From assembly GCA_014841835.1 (NCBI GenBank), contig JACYUQ010000004.1, positions 682,001 through 746,000 of the forward strand: 64,000 nucleotides of DNA. Direction: 5' to 3'. The notes beneath the pieces are model-generated. The model was not told the DNA's origin. It ran no database searches and saw only the letters and a program-made list of their open reading frames with translations. Source of the DNA: Oxalobacteraceae sp. CFBP 13730. GTDB taxonomy: Bacteria > Pseudomonadota > Gammaproteobacteria > Burkholderiales > Burkholderiaceae_D. The position numbers were made by a program, and so were the translations under genes. How positions within the stretch are numbered: the stretch's first letter is position 1; each line of letters opens with the position of its first letter. Positions 17,177 through 27,936 of this stretch are shown one piece after another.

Positions 17177-17267
17177 AGCCGGCTTCGGTACGGGTGCGTC
17201 TTTTATTGCCCGTATTATTTAGTAGTTCAACTACCCCCGCCCAATCGTAGGTGGGAATGGAGAAAAA

Positions 17268-17924
17268 ATGAGCTTGGGCCTTCTCGGTCGCAAGGTTGGC
17301 ATGATGCGTATCTTCACGGACGAGGGTGATTCAATCCCTGTCACCGTGCTGGATGTGTCGAACAACCGTGTCGCACAAATCAAAACCCCTGAAACTGATG
17401 GCTACACCGCAGTTCAGGTCGTCTACGGTCAACGTCGTGCTTCGCGCGTGACGAAAGCCGCTGCCGGTCACTATGCCAAAGCTGGCGTCGAAGCCGGTAC
17501 GATGCTGAAAGAATTCCGCATCGATTCCACCAAAGCCGCCGAACTCAAAGCCGGTGACACCATCGATGCTTCGCTGTTCGAAGTGGGCCAGAAAATCGAC
17601 GTGCAAGGCACCTCGATCGGTAAGGGCTACGCCGGTACCATCAAGCGTCACAACTTCGCATCTGGCCGTGCTACCCACGGTAACTCGCGTTCGCACAATG
17701 TTCCTGGCTCGATCGGTATGGCCCAGGATCCAGGCCGCGTGTTCCCAGGCAAGCGCATGACCGGTCACATGGGCGACGTCACCGTCACCACCCAGAACCT
17801 GGAAGTGGCTCGCATCGACACCGAACGTCAGCTGCTGCTGATCAAGGGTGCCGTACCTGGCGCGAAGAACGGCCAAGTGGTCGTCAAGCCTGCTGTTAAA
17901 ACCAAACTCAAGAAAGGAGCGTAA
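17268..17924 (+). CDS. rplC: 50S ribosomal protein L3
   Basis: 218 aa (E. coli 209). L3 is an early assembly protein near the peptidyl transferase centre. It begins [20 protein letters not shown] and contains the conserved [33 protein letters not shown] segment in the central extension, where the target Gln of PrmB methylation lies. The ATG at 17268 has GGAG 7 bases upstream. It is the first gene of the operon rplC-rplD-rplW-rplB-rpsS-rplV-rpsC-rplP-rpmC-rpsQ. Confidence 0.99.
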   Translation: MSLGLLGRKVGMMRIFTDEGDSIPVTVLDVSNNRVAQIKTPETDGYTAVQVVYGQRRASRVTKAAAGHYAKAGVEAGTMLKEFRIDSTKAAELKAGDTIDASLFEVGQKIDVQGTSIGKGYAGTIKRHNFASGRATHGNSRSHNVPGSIGMAQDPGRVFPGKRMTGHMGDVTVTTQNLEVARIDTERQLLLIKGAVPGAKNGQVVVKPAVKTKLKKGA

Positions 17925-17927
17925 GCC

Positions 17928-18548
17928 ATGGAACTGAAGCTCCTGAATGAGCAAGGTCAAGACGGCGCCAATGTTGCAGCCGCCGATGAAGTGTTCGGTC
18001 GTGAATACAACGAAGCCCTGATTCACCAAGTCGTCGTCGCCTACGCTGCTAACGCACGTGGCGGTAACCGCAAGCAGAAAGATCGTGAAGAAGTCCACCA
18101 CACGACCAAGAAGCCATGGCGCCAAAAAGGTACCGGCCGCGCTCGTGCTGGTATGTCGTCGTCGCCACTGTGGCGCGGCGGTGGTCGTATCTTCCCGAAC
18201 AGCCCAGAAGAAAACTTCACGCACAAAGTTAACAAGAAGATGTTCCGTGCAGGTATCTGCTCGATCTTCTCGCAACTGGCCCGCGAAGGCCGTCTGAGTG
18301 TCGTCGAGAACCTGTCGATCGAAGCACCAAAGACCAAGCTGCTGTCGCAGAAACTGCTGGGCATGGGTCTGGACTCGGTCCTGGTGATCACCGATACCAT
18401 CGATGAAAACCTCGAGCTGGCATCGCGCAATCTGCCGCACGTTCTGGTCGTTGAGCCTAAGCACGCTGACCCGATGTCGCTGGTGTTCTACAAGAAAATC
18501 CTGGTCACGAAAGCTGCTCTGGCCAAGATCGAGGAGATGTACGCATGA
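17928..18548 (+). CDS. rplD: 50S ribosomal protein L4
   Basis: 206 aa. L4 lines the peptide exit tunnel and in E. coli autoregulates the S10 operon. The tunnel loop is present ([25 protein letters not shown]), as are the N-terminal [10 protein letters not shown] and C-terminal [18 protein letters not shown]. The start follows the rplC stop by 3 bases with AAAGGAG inside the rplC end. In this genome the L4-responsive leader of the classic S10 operon would have to lie before rplC, not rpsJ, if it exists. Confidence 0.99.
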   Translation: MELKLLNEQGQDGANVAAADEVFGREYNEALIHQVVVAYAANARGGNRKQKDREEVHHTTKKPWRQKGTGRARAGMSSSPLWRGGGRIFPNSPEENFTHKVNKKMFRAGICSIFSQLAREGRLSVVENLSIEAPKTKLLSQKLLGMGLDSVLVITDTIDENLELASRNLPHVLVVEPKHADPMSLVFYKKILVTKAALAKIEEMYA

Positions 18549-18861
18549 GCGCCGCAATCAAATTTAGCGAAGAGCGCCTGATGAAGGTGCTGCTGGCTCC
18601 GATCATTTCCGAGAAGGCTACCTTCGTCGCGGAAAAGAACGAGCAGATCGTGTTCAAGGTCATGCCTGACGCGACCAAGCCAGAAATCAAGGCTGCTGTC
18701 GAACTGCTGTTCAAAGTCGAGGTCGAATCGGTCCAGACGTTGAACCGTGAAGGCAAGCAGAAGCGTTCGGGCCGTTTCAACGGTCGTCGCAACCACACCA
18801 AGCGTGCTTTCGTGTGCCTGAAGCCAGGCCAGGAAATCAATTTTGTCGAGGAGGCTAAATA

Positions 18862-18862
<1 letters not shown>
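18545..18862 (+). CDS. rplW: 50S ribosomal protein L23
   Basis: 105 aa. L23 sits at the tunnel exit and is the docking site for trigger factor and SRP. The family core is clear ([29 protein letters not shown] ... NTL-like [24 protein letters not shown]). The ATG overlaps the rplD stop (ATGA), indicating translational coupling. TAA overlaps the rplB start by one base. Confidence 0.99.
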
Positions 18863-19689
<827 letters not shown>

Positions 19690-19698
19690 GGATAAAAA

Positions 19699-19974
19699 AT
19701 GACTCGTTCATTGAAAAAAGGGCCGTTTATTGACGCCCACCTGGTGAAAAAAGTCGAAGCCGCGCAAGCGAACAAAGACAAAAAGCCAGTCAAAACCTGG
19801 TCGCGCCGCTCGACGATCTCCCCAGACTTCATCGGTCTGACGATCGCTGTTCACAACGGCAAGCTGCACGTTCCTGTGTATGTGTCGGAGAACATGGTCG
19901 GCCACAAGCTCGGCGAGTTCGCGCTGACCCGTACGTTCAAGGGCCACGCCGCTGACAAGAAGGCGAAAAAATAA
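19699..19974 (+). CDS. rpsS: 30S ribosomal protein S19
   Basis: 91 aa, the standard length. S19 is in the 30S head beside S13 and helps form bridge B1a. It starts [20 protein letters not shown] and ends with the lysine-rich tail [10 protein letters not shown]. It lies 9 bases after rplB, with AAGGATAAA upstream, and overlaps rplV by one base. Confidence 0.99.
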   Translation: MTRSLKKGPFIDAHLVKKVEAAQANKDKKPVKTWSRRSTISPDFIGLTIAVHNGKLHVPVYVSENMVGHKLGEFALTRTFKGHAADKKAKK

Positions 19975-20303
19975 TGGAAACTAAAGCTATCCTCAAAGGC
20001 GTGCGCCTGTCGGAACAAAAAGGCCGCCTGGTGGCCGATCTGATCCGCGGCAAGAAAGTTGACGCAGCACTCAACATTCTGCAATTCAGCCCAAAAAAGG
20101 GCGCGACGATCATCAAGAAGGTTCTCGAGTCGGCAATCGCCAACGCGGAACACAATGATGGCGCGGACATCGACGAACTGAAAATCGTTCAGATCTATGT
20201 CGAAAAGGGCCCGATCCTGAAGCGTTTCACGGCACGTGCAAAAGGCCGCGGCGATCGTATTTCTAAACAATCCTGTCACATTTACGTGACTGTCGGTAAC
20301 TAA
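19974..20303 (+). CDS. rplV: 50S ribosomal protein L22
   Basis: 109 aa. L22 lines the exit tunnel through its beta-hairpin; the family motifs [28 protein letters not shown] and [13 protein letters not shown] are present. Changes in its hairpin confer macrolide resistance in other species; none can be inferred here. It starts in a TAATG overlap with rpsS. Confidence 0.99.
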   Translation: METKAILKGVRLSEQKGRLVADLIRGKKVDAALNILQFSPKKGATIIKKVLESAIANAEHNDGADIDELKIVQIYVEKGPILKRFTARAKGRGDRISKQSCHIYVTVGN

Positions 20304-20314
20304 GGAGTCACAGA

Positions 20315-21154
20315 ATGGGTCAGAAAATCCACCCTACCGGCTTCCGCCTGGCGGTCACCCGTAACTGGTCGTCGCGTTGGTATGCTGGTAACGGCAACTT
20401 CGCAGCCATGCTGCTGGAAGACCTGGAAGCACGCGCTTTCCTGAAAAAGAAGCTGAAGAACGCTTCGGTCGGTCGCATCGTCATCGAGCGTCCTGCCAAG
20501 AACGCGCGTTTCACCATTTACTCGTCGCGTCCTGGTGTCGTGATCGGTAAAAAAGGCGAAGACATCGAAGTGCTGAAGTCGTCGCTGGCGAAGATCATGG
20601 GCGTGCCAGTGCACGTCAATATCGAAGAGATCCGCAAGCCTGAGATCGATTCGCAGCTGATCGCCGATTCGATCTCGCAACAGCTCGAAAAGCGCATCAT
20701 GTTCCGTCGTGCAATGAAGCGCGCGATGCAAAATGCAATGCGTCTGGGCGCTGTCGGCATCAAGATCATGTCGTCGGGTCGTCTGAACGGCATCGAAATC
20801 GCACGTACCGAATGGTATCGCGAAGGTCGCGTGCCACTTCACACCCTGCGCGCCGATATCGACTACGGCACCAGCGAAGCATCGACCACGTACGGCATCA
20901 TCGGCGTCAAGGTCTGGGTCTACAAGGGCGACCGTTCGGTCACCGGCGAAGCACCAGTCATCGACACCCCGCCGGACGACAAGAAGCCACGCGGCCCACG
21001 TCGTGACGATGGCAAGCCATCGCGCGGCCCACGCCCAGCAGGCGGCGCACGTCCAGCCGCAGCGCCAGTTGTCCGCGCTCGTCCAGCTGTCAAGCTGGCG
21101 ACCCCGGCTGCCGCTGCACCTGCTGCTGCCCCAGCTGAGAAAGCAGGAGAATAA
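20315..21154 (+). CDS. rpsC: 30S ribosomal protein S3 with long C-terminal tail
   Basis: 279 aa against 233 in E. coli. S3 forms part of the mRNA entry helicase. It begins [20 protein letters not shown] and carries the KH domain [15 protein letters not shown] near residues 72-86. After about residue 210 it has a low-complexity Pro/Arg/Ala tail ([22 protein letters not shown] ... [12 protein letters not shown]). Shorter tails of this type are common in Burkholderiales. AAGGAG lies upstream of the ATG. Confidence 0.98.
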   Translation: MGQKIHPTGFRLAVTRNWSSRWYAGNGNFAAMLLEDLEARAFLKKKLKNASVGRIVIERPAKNARFTIYSSRPGVVIGKKGEDIEVLKSSLAKIMGVPVHVNIEEIRKPEIDSQLIADSISQQLEKRIMFRRAMKRAMQNAMRLGAVGIKIMSSGRLNGIEIARTEWYREGRVPLHTLRADIDYGTSEASTTYGIIGVKVWVYKGDRSVTGEAPVIDTPPDDKKPRGPRRDDGKPSRGPRPAGGARPAAAPVVRARPAVKLATPAAAAPAAAPAEKAGE

Positions 21155-21156
21155 GC

Positions 21157-21576
21157 ATGCTGCAACCATCGCGCAGGAAGTATCGTAAAGAGCAGAAAGG
21201 CCGTAACACCGGCATTTCGCACACCCGCGGCACCGCGGTCTCGTTCGGTGAATTCGGTCTGAAGGCAGTTGCCCGCGGCCGTATCACTGCACGTCAGATC
21301 GAAGCGGCACGTCGTGCCATGACCCGTCACATCAAACGTGGCGGTCGTATCTGGATCCGTATCTTCCCGGACAAGCCGATTTCGAACAAGCCAGCTGAAG
21401 TTCGTATGGGTAACGGTAAAGGTAACCCGGAATACTACGTCGCTGAAATCCAGCCAGGCAAAGTCCTGTATGAGATGGACGGCGTTGATGAAACCCTGGC
21501 GCGCGAAGCATTCCGCCTGGCCGCTGCCAAACTGCCACTGGCAACCACGTTCGTGGTTCGCCAGGTCGGTCAATAA
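21157..21576 (+). CDS. rplP: 50S ribosomal protein L16
   Basis: 139 aa. L16 organises the A-site region of the 50S subunit. It begins [19 protein letters not shown] and has [36 protein letters not shown], which includes the arginine hydroxylated by RoxA/YcfD-type oxygenases in other species. It starts 2 bases after rpsC, with GGAG in the end of rpsC. Confidence 0.99.
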   Translation: MLQPSRRKYRKEQKGRNTGISHTRGTAVSFGEFGLKAVARGRITARQIEAARRAMTRHIKRGGRIWIRIFPDKPISNKPAEVRMGNGKGNPEYYVAEIQPGKVLYEMDGVDETLAREAFRLAAAKLPLATTFVVRQVGQ

Positions 21577-21588
21577 CAGGAGTTGTAT

Positions 21589-21780
21589 ATGAAAGCATCG
21601 GAACTCCGCGGCAAGGACCAGGACGCGCTGCAGAAGGAGCTGAACGAGCTGCTCAAGGCCCAATTCGGTCTGCGCATGCAAGTCGCCACCCAGCAGCTCG
21701 GGAATACCTCGCAGCTCAAGAAAGTACGTCGCGATATCGCGCGTGTGAAGACTGTGATGAACACGAAGGAAGCCAAATGA
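21589..21780 (+). CDS. rpmC: 50S ribosomal protein L29
   Basis: 63 aa. It lies at the tunnel exit next to L23. [31 protein letters not shown] is the family pattern. ATG 21589 is preferred over an in-frame TTG at 21583 because AGGAG ends 7 bases before the ATG. The stop overlaps rpsQ (ATGA). Confidence 0.98.
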   Translation: MKASELRGKDQDALQKELNELLKAQFGLRMQVATQQLGNTSQLKKVRRDIARVKTVMNTKEAK

Positions 21781-22049
21781 ACGACACCACTAAAACGGCG
21801 CTGAAGCGTACGCTGGTCGGTAAAGTCGTGTCCGACAAAATGGACAAGACGGTAACCGTACTGATCGAACGTCACGTCAAGCATCCGCTGTACGGCAAGA
21901 TCATCGTGCGCTCGAACAAGTATCATGCGCACGACGAAGCGAACGAAGCGAAAATTGGCGACACCGTCGAGATCGCAGAAGGTCGCCCGATCTCGAAGAC
22001 GAAAGCCTGGACGGTCACCCAGGTGCTGTTGGTAGCACCAGTCCTCTAA
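21777..22049 (+). CDS. rpsQ: 30S ribosomal protein S17
   Basis: 90 aa. S17 is a primary 16S rRNA binding OB-fold protein. [31 protein letters not shown] is diagnostic. It starts in an ATGA overlap with rpmC and is the last gene of this unit; a 234-base gap follows before rplN. Confidence 0.99.
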   Translation: MNDTTKTALKRTLVGKVVSDKMDKTVTVLIERHVKHPLYGKIIVRSNKYHAHDEANEAKIGDTVEIAEGRPISKTKAWTVTQVLLVAPVL

Positions 22050-22065
22050 GCTTTAAAAAATTGTC

Positions 22066-22094
22066 TTGCGTGGCCCGCTGGTATCTGAGATACT
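22066..22094 (+). promoter_or_regulatory. Possible promoter for the spc operon (rplN)
   Basis: TTGCGT (22066-22071) and GATACT (22089-22094) with a 17-base spacer, followed by the GC-rich AGCGGGC. The same bases form a long hairpin (22073-22101), so in RNA from rpsQ the element may act as an attenuator, and as DNA it may be a promoter. Confidence 0.45.
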
Positions 22095-22101
22095 AGCGGG
22101 C
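22073..22101 (+). terminator. Hairpin after rpsQ, possible attenuator between S10 and spc operons
   Basis: GCCCGCTGGTATC and GATACTAGCGGGC pair over 13 bp with one G-T wobble and a 3-base loop (stem within 22073-22101), followed by TTCGTT, a weak T stretch. A second small stem CCCACA/TGTGGG (22236-22250) followed by GTTTCTTC lies nearer rplN. Confidence 0.6.
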
Positions 22102-22283
22102 TTCGTTCATGTGTTGCCGCAGTTTGTCCCCCTCGGCAAGTGCGGCCTGTAACGAAGAGCGTTATTGGAAAGTCCAATCACCCAATCGTGGTGCTCCAGC
22201 AGGGGCGTTACGGCGGGACCAAGACTGACCGCAGGCCCACAAATTGTGGGGTTTCTTCGGCTTAAGTTGGGAAAGAAAATACT

Positions 22284-22652
22284 ATGATTCAAACCGAAAG
22301 CCGGCTCGAAGTAGCCGACAACACGGGTGCAAAGGAAGTTCTGTGCATCAAGGTGTTGGGCGGCTCAAAGCGCCGTTACGCGAGCATTGGCGACATCATC
22401 AAGGTCACCGTTAAAGTCGCAGCCCCACGTGGCCGCGTCAAAAAAGGTGAAATTTACAATGCCGTGGTTGTGCGCACCGCAAAAGGTGTGCGTCGCCCGG
22501 ATGGTTCCCTGGTCAAGTTCGACGGCAATGCCGCTGTCCTGCTGAACGCCAAGCTGGAGCCAATCGGTACCCGTATCTTCGGACCAGTGACGCGCGAGCT
22601 GCGCACTGAAAAGTTCATGAAGATCGTGTCGCTGGCACCTGAAGTTCTGTAA
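22284..22652 (+). CDS. rplN: 50S ribosomal protein L14
   Basis: 122 aa. L14 lies at the subunit interface and binds Rsf[35 protein letters not shown] and the C-terminal [12 protein letters not shown] are diagnostic. GGGAAAGAAA lies upstream. First gene of the spc operon rplN-rplX-rplE-rpsN-rpsH-rplF-rplR-rpsE-rpmD-rplO-secY. Confidence 0.99.
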   Translation: MIQTESRLEVADNTGAKEVLCIKVLGGSKRRYASIGDIIKVTVKVAAPRGRVKKGEIYNAVVVRTAKGVRRPDGSLVKFDGNAAVLLNAKLEPIGTRIFGPVTRELRTEKFMKIVSLAPEVL

Positions 22653-22661
22653 GGATACGAC

Positions 22662-22976
22662 ATGGATAAGATTCGTAAAAACGACGAAGTCATCGTTCTG
22701 GCCGGGAAAGACAAGGGCAAGCGCGGTGTCGTTCAACAGCGTGTAGACGCTGAACACGTCATCGTCGAAGGCATCAACGTCGCTAAAAAAGCGACCAAGC
22801 CTAACCCGATGACCGGTGTTACTGGTGGTATCGTCGACAAGACAATGCCGATTCACGTGTCGAATGTCGCGCTGTTCAACGCAGCGACCGGCAAGGCAGA
22901 TCGCGTTGGCTTTAAAGACCAGGACGGCAAAAAAGTCCGCGTCTTCAAGTCGAGCGGCGAAGTAGTGAAGGGGTAA
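22662..22976 (+). CDS. rplX: 50S ribosomal protein L24
   Basis: 104 aa. L24 is an assembly initiator. [24 protein letters not shown] is the KOW-motif N-terminus typical of the family. It starts 9 bases after rplN with AAGGA upstream. Confidence 0.99.
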   Translation: MDKIRKNDEVIVLAGKDKGKRGVVQQRVDAEHVIVEGINVAKKATKPNPMTGVTGGIVDKTMPIHVSNVALFNAATGKADRVGFKDQDGKKVRVFKSSGEVVKG

Positions 22977-22982
22977 GAATAA

Positions 22983-23522
22983 ATGGCCCGTCTCCAAGCA
23001 ATTTACAAAGAAAAAGTCGTCGCCGAGCTGACCGAGAAATTCGGTTACAAGTCGGTGATGGAAGTGCCACGTCTGACCAAGATCACCCTGAACATGGGTC
23101 TGTCGGAAGCAGTCGCTGACAAGAAGATCATCGAGCACGCCACTGGCGACCTGACGAAGATCGCCGGCCAGAAGCCAGTGATCACCAAGGCACGCAAGGC
23201 AATCGCTGGTTTCAAGATCCGCGAAGGCTACCCGATCGGCACGATGGTGACCCTGCGCGGCGCCCGTATGTACGAATTCCTGGACCGTTTCATCACCGTG
23301 GCTCTGCCGCGCGTGCGTGACTTCCGCGGTGTCAATGGTAAATCGTTCGATGGTCGCGGCAACTACAACATCGGTGTCAAGGAACAGATCATCTTCCCAG
23401 AGATCGACTACGACAAGATCGATGCACTGCGTGGCATGAACATCTCGATCACCACGACTGCTAAGACCGACGAAGAAGCCAAAGCGCTGCTCGCCGCCTT
23501 CAAATTCCCGTTCAGGAACTAA
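22983..23522 (+). CDS. rplE: 50S ribosomal protein L5
   Basis: 179 aa. L5 binds 5S rRNA and contacts P-site tRNA. Conserved stretches are [40 protein letters not shown] and [17 protein letters not shown]. In E. coli the S8 autoregulatory site is at the start of rplE. Only 6 bases separate it from rplX. Confidence 0.99.
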   Translation: MARLQAIYKEKVVAELTEKFGYKSVMEVPRLTKITLNMGLSEAVADKKIIEHATGDLTKIAGQKPVITKARKAIAGFKIREGYPIGTMVTLRGARMYEFLDRFITVALPRVRDFRGVNGKSFDGRGNYNIGVKEQIIFPEIDYDKIDALRGMNISITTTAKTDEEAKALLAAFKFPFRN

Positions 23523-23527
23523 GAGCA

Positions 23528-23833
23528 ATGGCAAAACTTTCACTGATTAACCGCGAAAAGAAGCGTGCAGACCTGGTGGAGAAATTCGCCCCGAAGCGTG
23601 CCGCTCTTAAAGCGATCATCGACGACCAGTCGAAGACGGAAGAAGAACGCTACGAAGCGCGTCTGAAGCTGCAGGCTCTGCCGCGCAACTCGGCGCCGAC
23701 CCGTCAGCGTAACCGCTGCGCCATCACTGGCCGTCCACGTGGCACATTCCGTAAATTCGGTCTGGCACGTACCAAAGTCCGCGAATTCGCCATGAAGGGC
23801 GAAATTCCTGGTATGACCAAAGCAAGCTGGTAA
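23528..23833 (+). CDS. rpsN: 30S ribosomal protein S14, zinc-independent type
   Basis: 101 aa, the long form that lacks the CxxC...CxxC zinc site of the short form; only one cysteine is present ([12 protein letters not shown]). It starts [19 protein letters not shown] and ends [11 protein letters not shown]. It starts 5 bases after rplE. Confidence 0.99.
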   Translation: MAKLSLINREKKRADLVEKFAPKRAALKAIIDDQSKTEEERYEARLKLQALPRNSAPTRQRNRCAITGRPRGTFRKFGLARTKVREFAMKGEIPGMTKASW

Positions 23834-23847
23834 TAGGAGAATATGCA

Positions 23848-24243
23848 ATGAGTATGAGCGATCCTATCGCCGATATGCTGACCCGCATTCGCAACGCACA
23901 AGTTGTTCAGAAAACCACGGTCGCAATGCCGTCGTCAAAAGTCAAGGTTGCCATTGCCAACGTCCTGAAGGACGAGGGTTACATTGAGGATTTCGCTGTC
24001 ACCTCCGAAGGTGGTAAAGCGGAACTGAAAATCGGTTTGAAGTATTACACTGGCCGTCCGGTCATCGAGCGCCTTGAGCGCGTGTCCCGTCCAGGCCTGC
24101 GTATCTACAAAGGTAAAGACGAGATCCCAACCGTCATGAACGGCCTGGGCGTGGCAATCGTGTCGACTCCGCAAGGCGTCATGACTGATCGCAAAGCGCG
24201 CGCTACCGGTGTCGGTGGCGAAGTGATTTGCTACGTGGCTTAA
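23848..24243 (+). CDS. rpsH: 30S ribosomal protein S8
   Basis: 131 aa. A central-domain organiser of 16S rRNA and, in E. coli, the spc operon repressor. It starts [18 protein letters not shown] as in the family and ends [15 protein letters not shown] is 9 bases upstream of the ATG. Confidence 0.99.
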   Translation: MSMSDPIADMLTRIRNAQVVQKTTVAMPSSKVKVAIANVLKDEGYIEDFAVTSEGGKAELKIGLKYYTGRPVIERLERVSRPGLRIYKGKDEIPTVMNGLGVAIVSTPQGVMTDRKARATGVGGEVICYVA

Positions 24244-24253
24244 GGAGTAGACG

Positions 24254-24787
24254 ATGTCTCGAGTAGCTAAGATGCCTATCGCCGTCCCTGCCGGTGCCGA
24301 AGTCGCGATCAACGCGTCGTCGATCACCGTCAAGGGCCCGCTGGGCTCCCTGACCCAGGCCCTGAACGGCCTGGTCAAAGTGGAAAACAACAATGGCACG
24401 CTGACCTTCGACGTAGTCGATGATTCGCGTGAATCGAACGCCATGTCCGGCACCCTGCGTGCTCTGGTCAACAACATGGTAACCGGCGTGACCAAGGGCT
24501 TCGAGAAGAAGCTGAACCTGGTCGGCGTGGGCTACAAGGCAGCAGTGCAGGGCAACGCCCTGAACCTGTCCCTGGGCTTCTCGCACCCGGTGCTGCACGC
24601 AATGCCAGAAGGCGTTACTGCAGCAACTCCGACCCCGACCGAAATCCTGATCAAGGGTATCGATCGTCAAAAGGTCGGCCAGGTTGCCGCTGAAGTTCGC
24701 GCTTACCGCTCGCCTGAGCCTTACAAAGGCAAGGGTGTCCGTTATTCGGACGAAGTGGTGAAGCTTAAAGAAACCAAGAAGAAATAA
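24254..24787 (+). CDS. rplF: 50S ribosomal protein L6
   Basis: 177 aa. L6 is near the sarcin-ricin loop. [17 protein letters not shown] and the C-terminal [23 protein letters not shown] are diagnostic. AAGGAG lies upstream. Confidence 0.99.
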   Translation: MSRVAKMPIAVPAGAEVAINASSITVKGPLGSLTQALNGLVKVENNNGTLTFDVVDDSRESNAMSGTLRALVNNMVTGVTKGFEKKLNLVGVGYKAAVQGNALNLSLGFSHPVLHAMPEGVTAATPTPTEILIKGIDRQKVGQVAAEVRAYRSPEPYKGKGVRYSDEVVKLKETKKK

Positions 24788-24798
24788 TCGGAGCTGAC

Positions 24799-25161
24799 AT
24801 GGACAAGAAAGAATCACGTCTGCGTCGTGGACGTCAGACCCGCATCAAGATCTCGCAGCTGGGCGTGAACCGTTTGTCGGTTCACCGCACCAACCTGCAT
24901 ATCTATGCGAACCTGATCAGCCCGGACGCAAAAGTACTGGTGTCGGCTTCGACTCTGGAAGCTGAAGTGCGCGCCGAGCTGGCAGGTCAGACTGGCGCCG
25001 GCGGCAATGCTGCAGCAGCCGCTCTGGTCGGCAAGCGCGTCGCAGAAAAAGCACTGAAAGCAGGAATCACCGAAGTCGCGTTCGATCGCTCCGGTTTCCG
25101 TTACCACGGTCGGGTGAAGGCGCTGGCGGAAGCCGCGCGTGAAGCCGGTCTGAAGTTCTAA
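24799..25161 (+). CDS. rplR: 50S ribosomal protein L18
   Basis: 120 aa. Binds 5S rRNA with L5. It has the basic N-terminus [18 protein letters not shown] and the C-terminal [27 protein letters not shown]. It lies 11 bases after rplF with CGGAG upstream. Confidence 0.99.
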   Translation: MDKKESRLRRGRQTRIKISQLGVNRLSVHRTNLHIYANLISPDAKVLVSASTLEAEVRAELAGQTGAGGNAAAAALVGKRVAEKALKAGITEVAFDRSGFRYHGRVKALAEAAREAGLKF

Positions 25162-25173
25162 GGAAGAATCGTC

Positions 25174-25692
25174 ATGGCAAAAATGCAAGCGAAAATGGCA
25201 AGCGACAAGCCGGATGATGGCATGCGCGAGAAAATGATCGCGATCAACCGCGTGACCAAAGTGGTCAAGGGTGGTCGTATCATGGGTTTTGCAGCGCTGA
25301 CCGTTGTCGGTGACGGCGATGGCCGCATCGGCATGGGCAAAGGCAAGTCGAAGGAAGTTCCAGTCGGCGTGCAAAAAGCGATGGAAGAAGCCCGCCGCAA
25401 CCTGATCAAGGTGCCACTCAAGAACGGTACGCTGCACCACACCGTGTCGGGTCGTCACGGCGCCTCGCGCGTCATGATGATGCCAGCTAAGCCTGGTACC
25501 GGCGTGATCGCTGGTGGCGCAATGCGCGCTATCTTCGAAGTGATGGGCGTGACGGACGTGGTCGCTAAATCGACCGGCTCGTCGAATCCGTACAACCTGG
25601 TGCGCGCAACTCTCGACGGTCTGTCGAAAATGAGCACTGCTTCCGACATCGCCGCCAAGCGTGGCAAGTCGGTCGAAGACATCCTGGGTTAA
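25174..25692 (+). CDS. rpsE: 30S ribosomal protein S5
   Basis: 172 aa. S5 acts in decoding fidelity and the mRNA entry site. [25 protein letters not shown] is the S5 N-terminal signature, and [22 protein letters not shown] the C-terminal one. AAGGAAG lies upstream. Confidence 0.99.
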   Translation: MAKMQAKMASDKPDDGMREKMIAINRVTKVVKGGRIMGFAALTVVGDGDGRIGMGKGKSKEVPVGVQKAMEEARRNLIKVPLKNGTLHHTVSGRHGASRVMMMPAKPGTGVIAGGAMRAIFEVMGVTDVVAKSTGSSNPYNLVRATLDGLSKMSTASDIAAKRGKSVEDILG

Positions 25693-25703
25693 GGGGAAAT
25701 CAC

Positions 25704-25883
25704 ATGGCTAACACCGTTAAAGTTCAGCTCGTCAAGGGCCTGATCGGTACCCGTCAGGATCACCGTGCCACCGTGCGCGGTCTGGGTCTGCGTCGCGTCA
25801 ACTCGGTCTCCGAGTTGCAAGACACCCCGTCCGTGCGTGGCATGATCAACAAAGTATCGTACCTCGTGAAAGTGGTTTCGTAA
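25704..25883 (+). CDS. rpmD: 50S ribosomal protein L30
   Basis: 59 aa. It starts [20 protein letters not shown], continues with the conserved [12 protein letters not shown], and ends YLVKVVS. The ATG at 25704 has AAGGGGAAA upstream, and TAA is at 25881. It sits in its normal place between rpsE and rplO. Confidence 0.98.
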   Translation: MANTVKVQLVKGLIGTRQDHRATVRGLGLRRVNSVSELQDTPSVRGMINKVSYLVKVVS

Positions 25884-25911
25884 GCCCTCGGGCTTGCGAA
25901 CGGAGAAATCA

Positions 25912-26343
25912 ATGGAACTCAATACCATTCAACCAGCTGACGGCGCCAAGCACTACAAGCGTCGCGTCGGCCGCGGTATCGGCTCCGGCATCGGCAAAAC
26001 TGCCGGCCGTGGTCACAAGGGTCAAAAGTCGCGTTCGGGCGGCTTCCACAAAGTCGGCTTCGAAGGCGGTCAAATGCCTCTGCAGCGTCGTCTGCCAAAG
26101 CGTGGTTTCAAATCGCTGAACGCAACGTTCAAGGCTGAAGTGCGTCTGTCCGATCTGAACAACCTGGCCGTCGGCGAAGTCGACATCCTGGTGCTCAAAG
26201 CGGCTGGCGTCCTGTCGGTTCTGGCACGTGACGTGCGCGTCATCCTGTCCGGCGAGATCACCAAAGCGGTGAACCTCAAAGGCCTGAAAGTGAGCGCCGG
26301 CGCTAAAGCGGCAATCGAAGCAGCTGGCGGCTCGGTCGCGTAA
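25912..26343 (+). CDS. rplO: 50S ribosomal protein L15
   Basis: 143 aa. The conserved glycine-rich N-terminus is present ([27 protein letters not shown]), as are [17 protein letters not shown] and the C-terminal [19 protein letters not shown] 25912 has CGGAG 8 bases upstream and is preferred over an in-frame ATG at 25894. A CCCTCGGG repeat lies in the short gap after rpmD. Confidence 0.99.
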   Translation: MELNTIQPADGAKHYKRRVGRGIGSGIGKTAGRGHKGQKSRSGGFHKVGFEGGQMPLQRRLPKRGFKSLNATFKAEVRLSDLNNLAVGEVDILVLKAAGVLSVLARDVRVILSGEITKAVNLKGLKVSAGAKAAIEAAGGSVA

Positions 26344-26371
26344 AGCGATCGCTGCCTGATCGGAGCAAAAA

Positions 26372-27706
26372 TTGGCGACTAATTCACAACTTGGTAAAAG
26401 CGCCGCTTCCGGATTCCCATGGGCCCGGCTGTGGTTTTTGCTTGGCGCGTTGGTCGTGTACCGCATCGGTGCTCATATTCCGGTCCCCGGGATTGACCCG
26501 GTGCAGCTCGCTGCGCTGTTCAAGCAGAACGAAGGCGGCATCCTGGGCATGTTCAACATGTTCTCGGGTGGCGCCTTGTCCCGCTTTACCGTGTTCGCGC
26601 TCGGCATCATGCCTTATATTTCGGCTTCGATCATCATGCAGCTTGCATCGATCGTTTCGCCGCAACTCGAGGCGTTGAAGAAAGAGGGCGAGTCCGGCCG
26701 CCGCAAGATTACCCAGTACACCCGTTACTTCACGGTTGCGCTGGCACTCTTCCAGGCGTTCGGTATCGCAGTCGCGCTCGAAGCGCAGCCTGGCCTGGTC
26801 ATTGACCCTGGTCTCGGCTTCCGTTTCGTCACCATCGTGACCCTCCTGACCGGCACCATGTTTCTGATGTGGCTGGGCGAGCAGATCACCGAGCGTGGTC
26901 TTGGCAATGGCATATCGATCATCATCTTTGCCGGTATCGCAGCAGGTTTGCCGTCGGCGCTGGGTGGCTTGTTCACCTTGGTGTCAAACGGTTCGATCGG
27001 CAGCTTCTCGGCCATCCTGATCGTTCTGCTGATCGCTGCGGTGACGTATGCGGTGGTGTTCGTGGAACGCGGACAGCGCAAGATTCTGGTTAATTACGCG
27101 AAACGCCAGGTCGGCAACAAGATCTACGGTGGCCAAACCAGCCACCTGCCCTTGAAGCTGAACATGGCAGGCGTGATCCCGCCGATCTTCGCGTCGTCGA
27201 TCATTCTGTTCCCGGCGACGATTGTCGACTGGTTCACCCGTGGCAAGGATTCCAGCGGCCCGGTGATCGGGTTCCTGAAGGATCTGGCGGCGTCGATGGC
27301 GCCGGGCGAACCAATCCACGCGTTGCTGTATGCGGTGGCGATCGTGTTCTTCTGCTTCTTCTATACCGCGCTGGTATTTAACAGCAAGGAAACGGCGGAC
27401 AACTTGAAGAAAAGTGGCGCGTTTGTACCGGGCATCCGTCCGGGTGATCAGACCGCTCGCTATATCGACAAGATCCTGATGCGCCTGACCCTTGCTGGTG
27501 CTGTCTACATCACCCTGGTGTGCCTGGTGCCGGAGTTCATGACCGCCCAGTGGAAGGTTCCCTTCTACTTCGGTGGCACGTCGCTCCTGATCATCGTTGT
27601 GGTGACGATGGACTTCATGGCACAAGTACAGAATTACGTCATGTCGCAGCAATATGATTCACTGCTGCGCAAGGCGAACTTCAAGGGTGGCGTCCCGACG
27701 CGATAA
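26372..27706 (+). CDS. secY: Protein translocase subunit SecY
   Basis: 444 aa, the channel subunit of the Sec translocon, with ten predicted membrane helices. Family segments seen are [47 protein letters not shown], and the cytoplasmic loop ending [20 protein letters not shown]. The start is TTG at 26372 (read as MATNSQLGK) with CGGAG about 7 bases upstream; a non-ATG start in a ribosomal operon is unusual and may limit its level relative to its neighbours. Confidence 0.98.
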   Translation: MATNSQLGKSAASGFPWARLWFLLGALVVYRIGAHIPVPGIDPVQLAALFKQNEGGILGMFNMFSGGALSRFTVFALGIMPYISASIIMQLASIVSPQLEALKKEGESGRRKITQYTRYFTVALALFQAFGIAVALEAQPGLVIDPGLGFRFVTIVTLLTGTMFLMWLGEQITERGLGNGISIIIFAGIAAGLPSALGGLFTLVSNGSIGSFSAILIVLLIAAVTYAVVFVERGQRKILVNYAKRQVGNKIYGGQTSHLPLKLNMAGVIPPIFASSIILFPATIVDWFTRGKDSSGPVIGFLKDLAASMAPGEPIHALLYAVAIVFFCFFYTALVFNSKETADNLKKSGAFVPGIRPGDQTARYIDKILMRLTLAGAVYITLVCLVPEFMTAQWKVPFYFGGTSLLIIVVVTMDFMAQVQNYVMSQQYDSLLRKANFKGGVPTR

Positions 27707-27727
27707 GTAGTCGGGTGCATGGCGCGA

Positions 27728-27936
27728 ATGGCAGAAGACGATGTCATCCGAATGCAAGGGGAGGGTCGAAAGACTCTCCCAAACGCGACGTTCCGCGTGA
27801 AGCTGGAAAACGAAATGTGAGCCTGGGGTCGATCTCGGGTAGAATGCGTGTTCGCTTCTGCCCGCGTGACCCGGTAATGGTGAAGTTGACCCCGTTATCG
27901 TGGTCCCGGGCCCGCATCGTATTCGGCACCAAGTAA
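27728..27936 (+). pseudogene. infA: Translation initiation factor IF-1 relic, frameshifted
   Basis: This is the canonical infA position between secY and rpmJ. The first frame from ATG 27728 reads MAEDDVIRMQGEGRKTLPNA then TFRVKLENEM and stops at TGA 27818 after 30 codons. The IF-1 C-terminus resumes in another frame as LGSISGRMRVRF ... LSWSRARIVFGTK with TAA at 27934. Against the 72-codon family pattern the segment after KLEN is about 10 bases short, so several indels are present and the middle of the OB fold (the MNYIRILPGDKV region) is degraded. It cannot encode normal IF-1. IF-1 is essential, so a second intact infA must exist elsewhere. Confidence 0.88.

Noticed and set aside
27728-27936. 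infA read as functional through programmed frameshifting
   Set aside because: There is no slippery heptamer at the break, about 10 bases are missing, and the central OB-fold residues are lost, so one frameshift would not restore IF-1.
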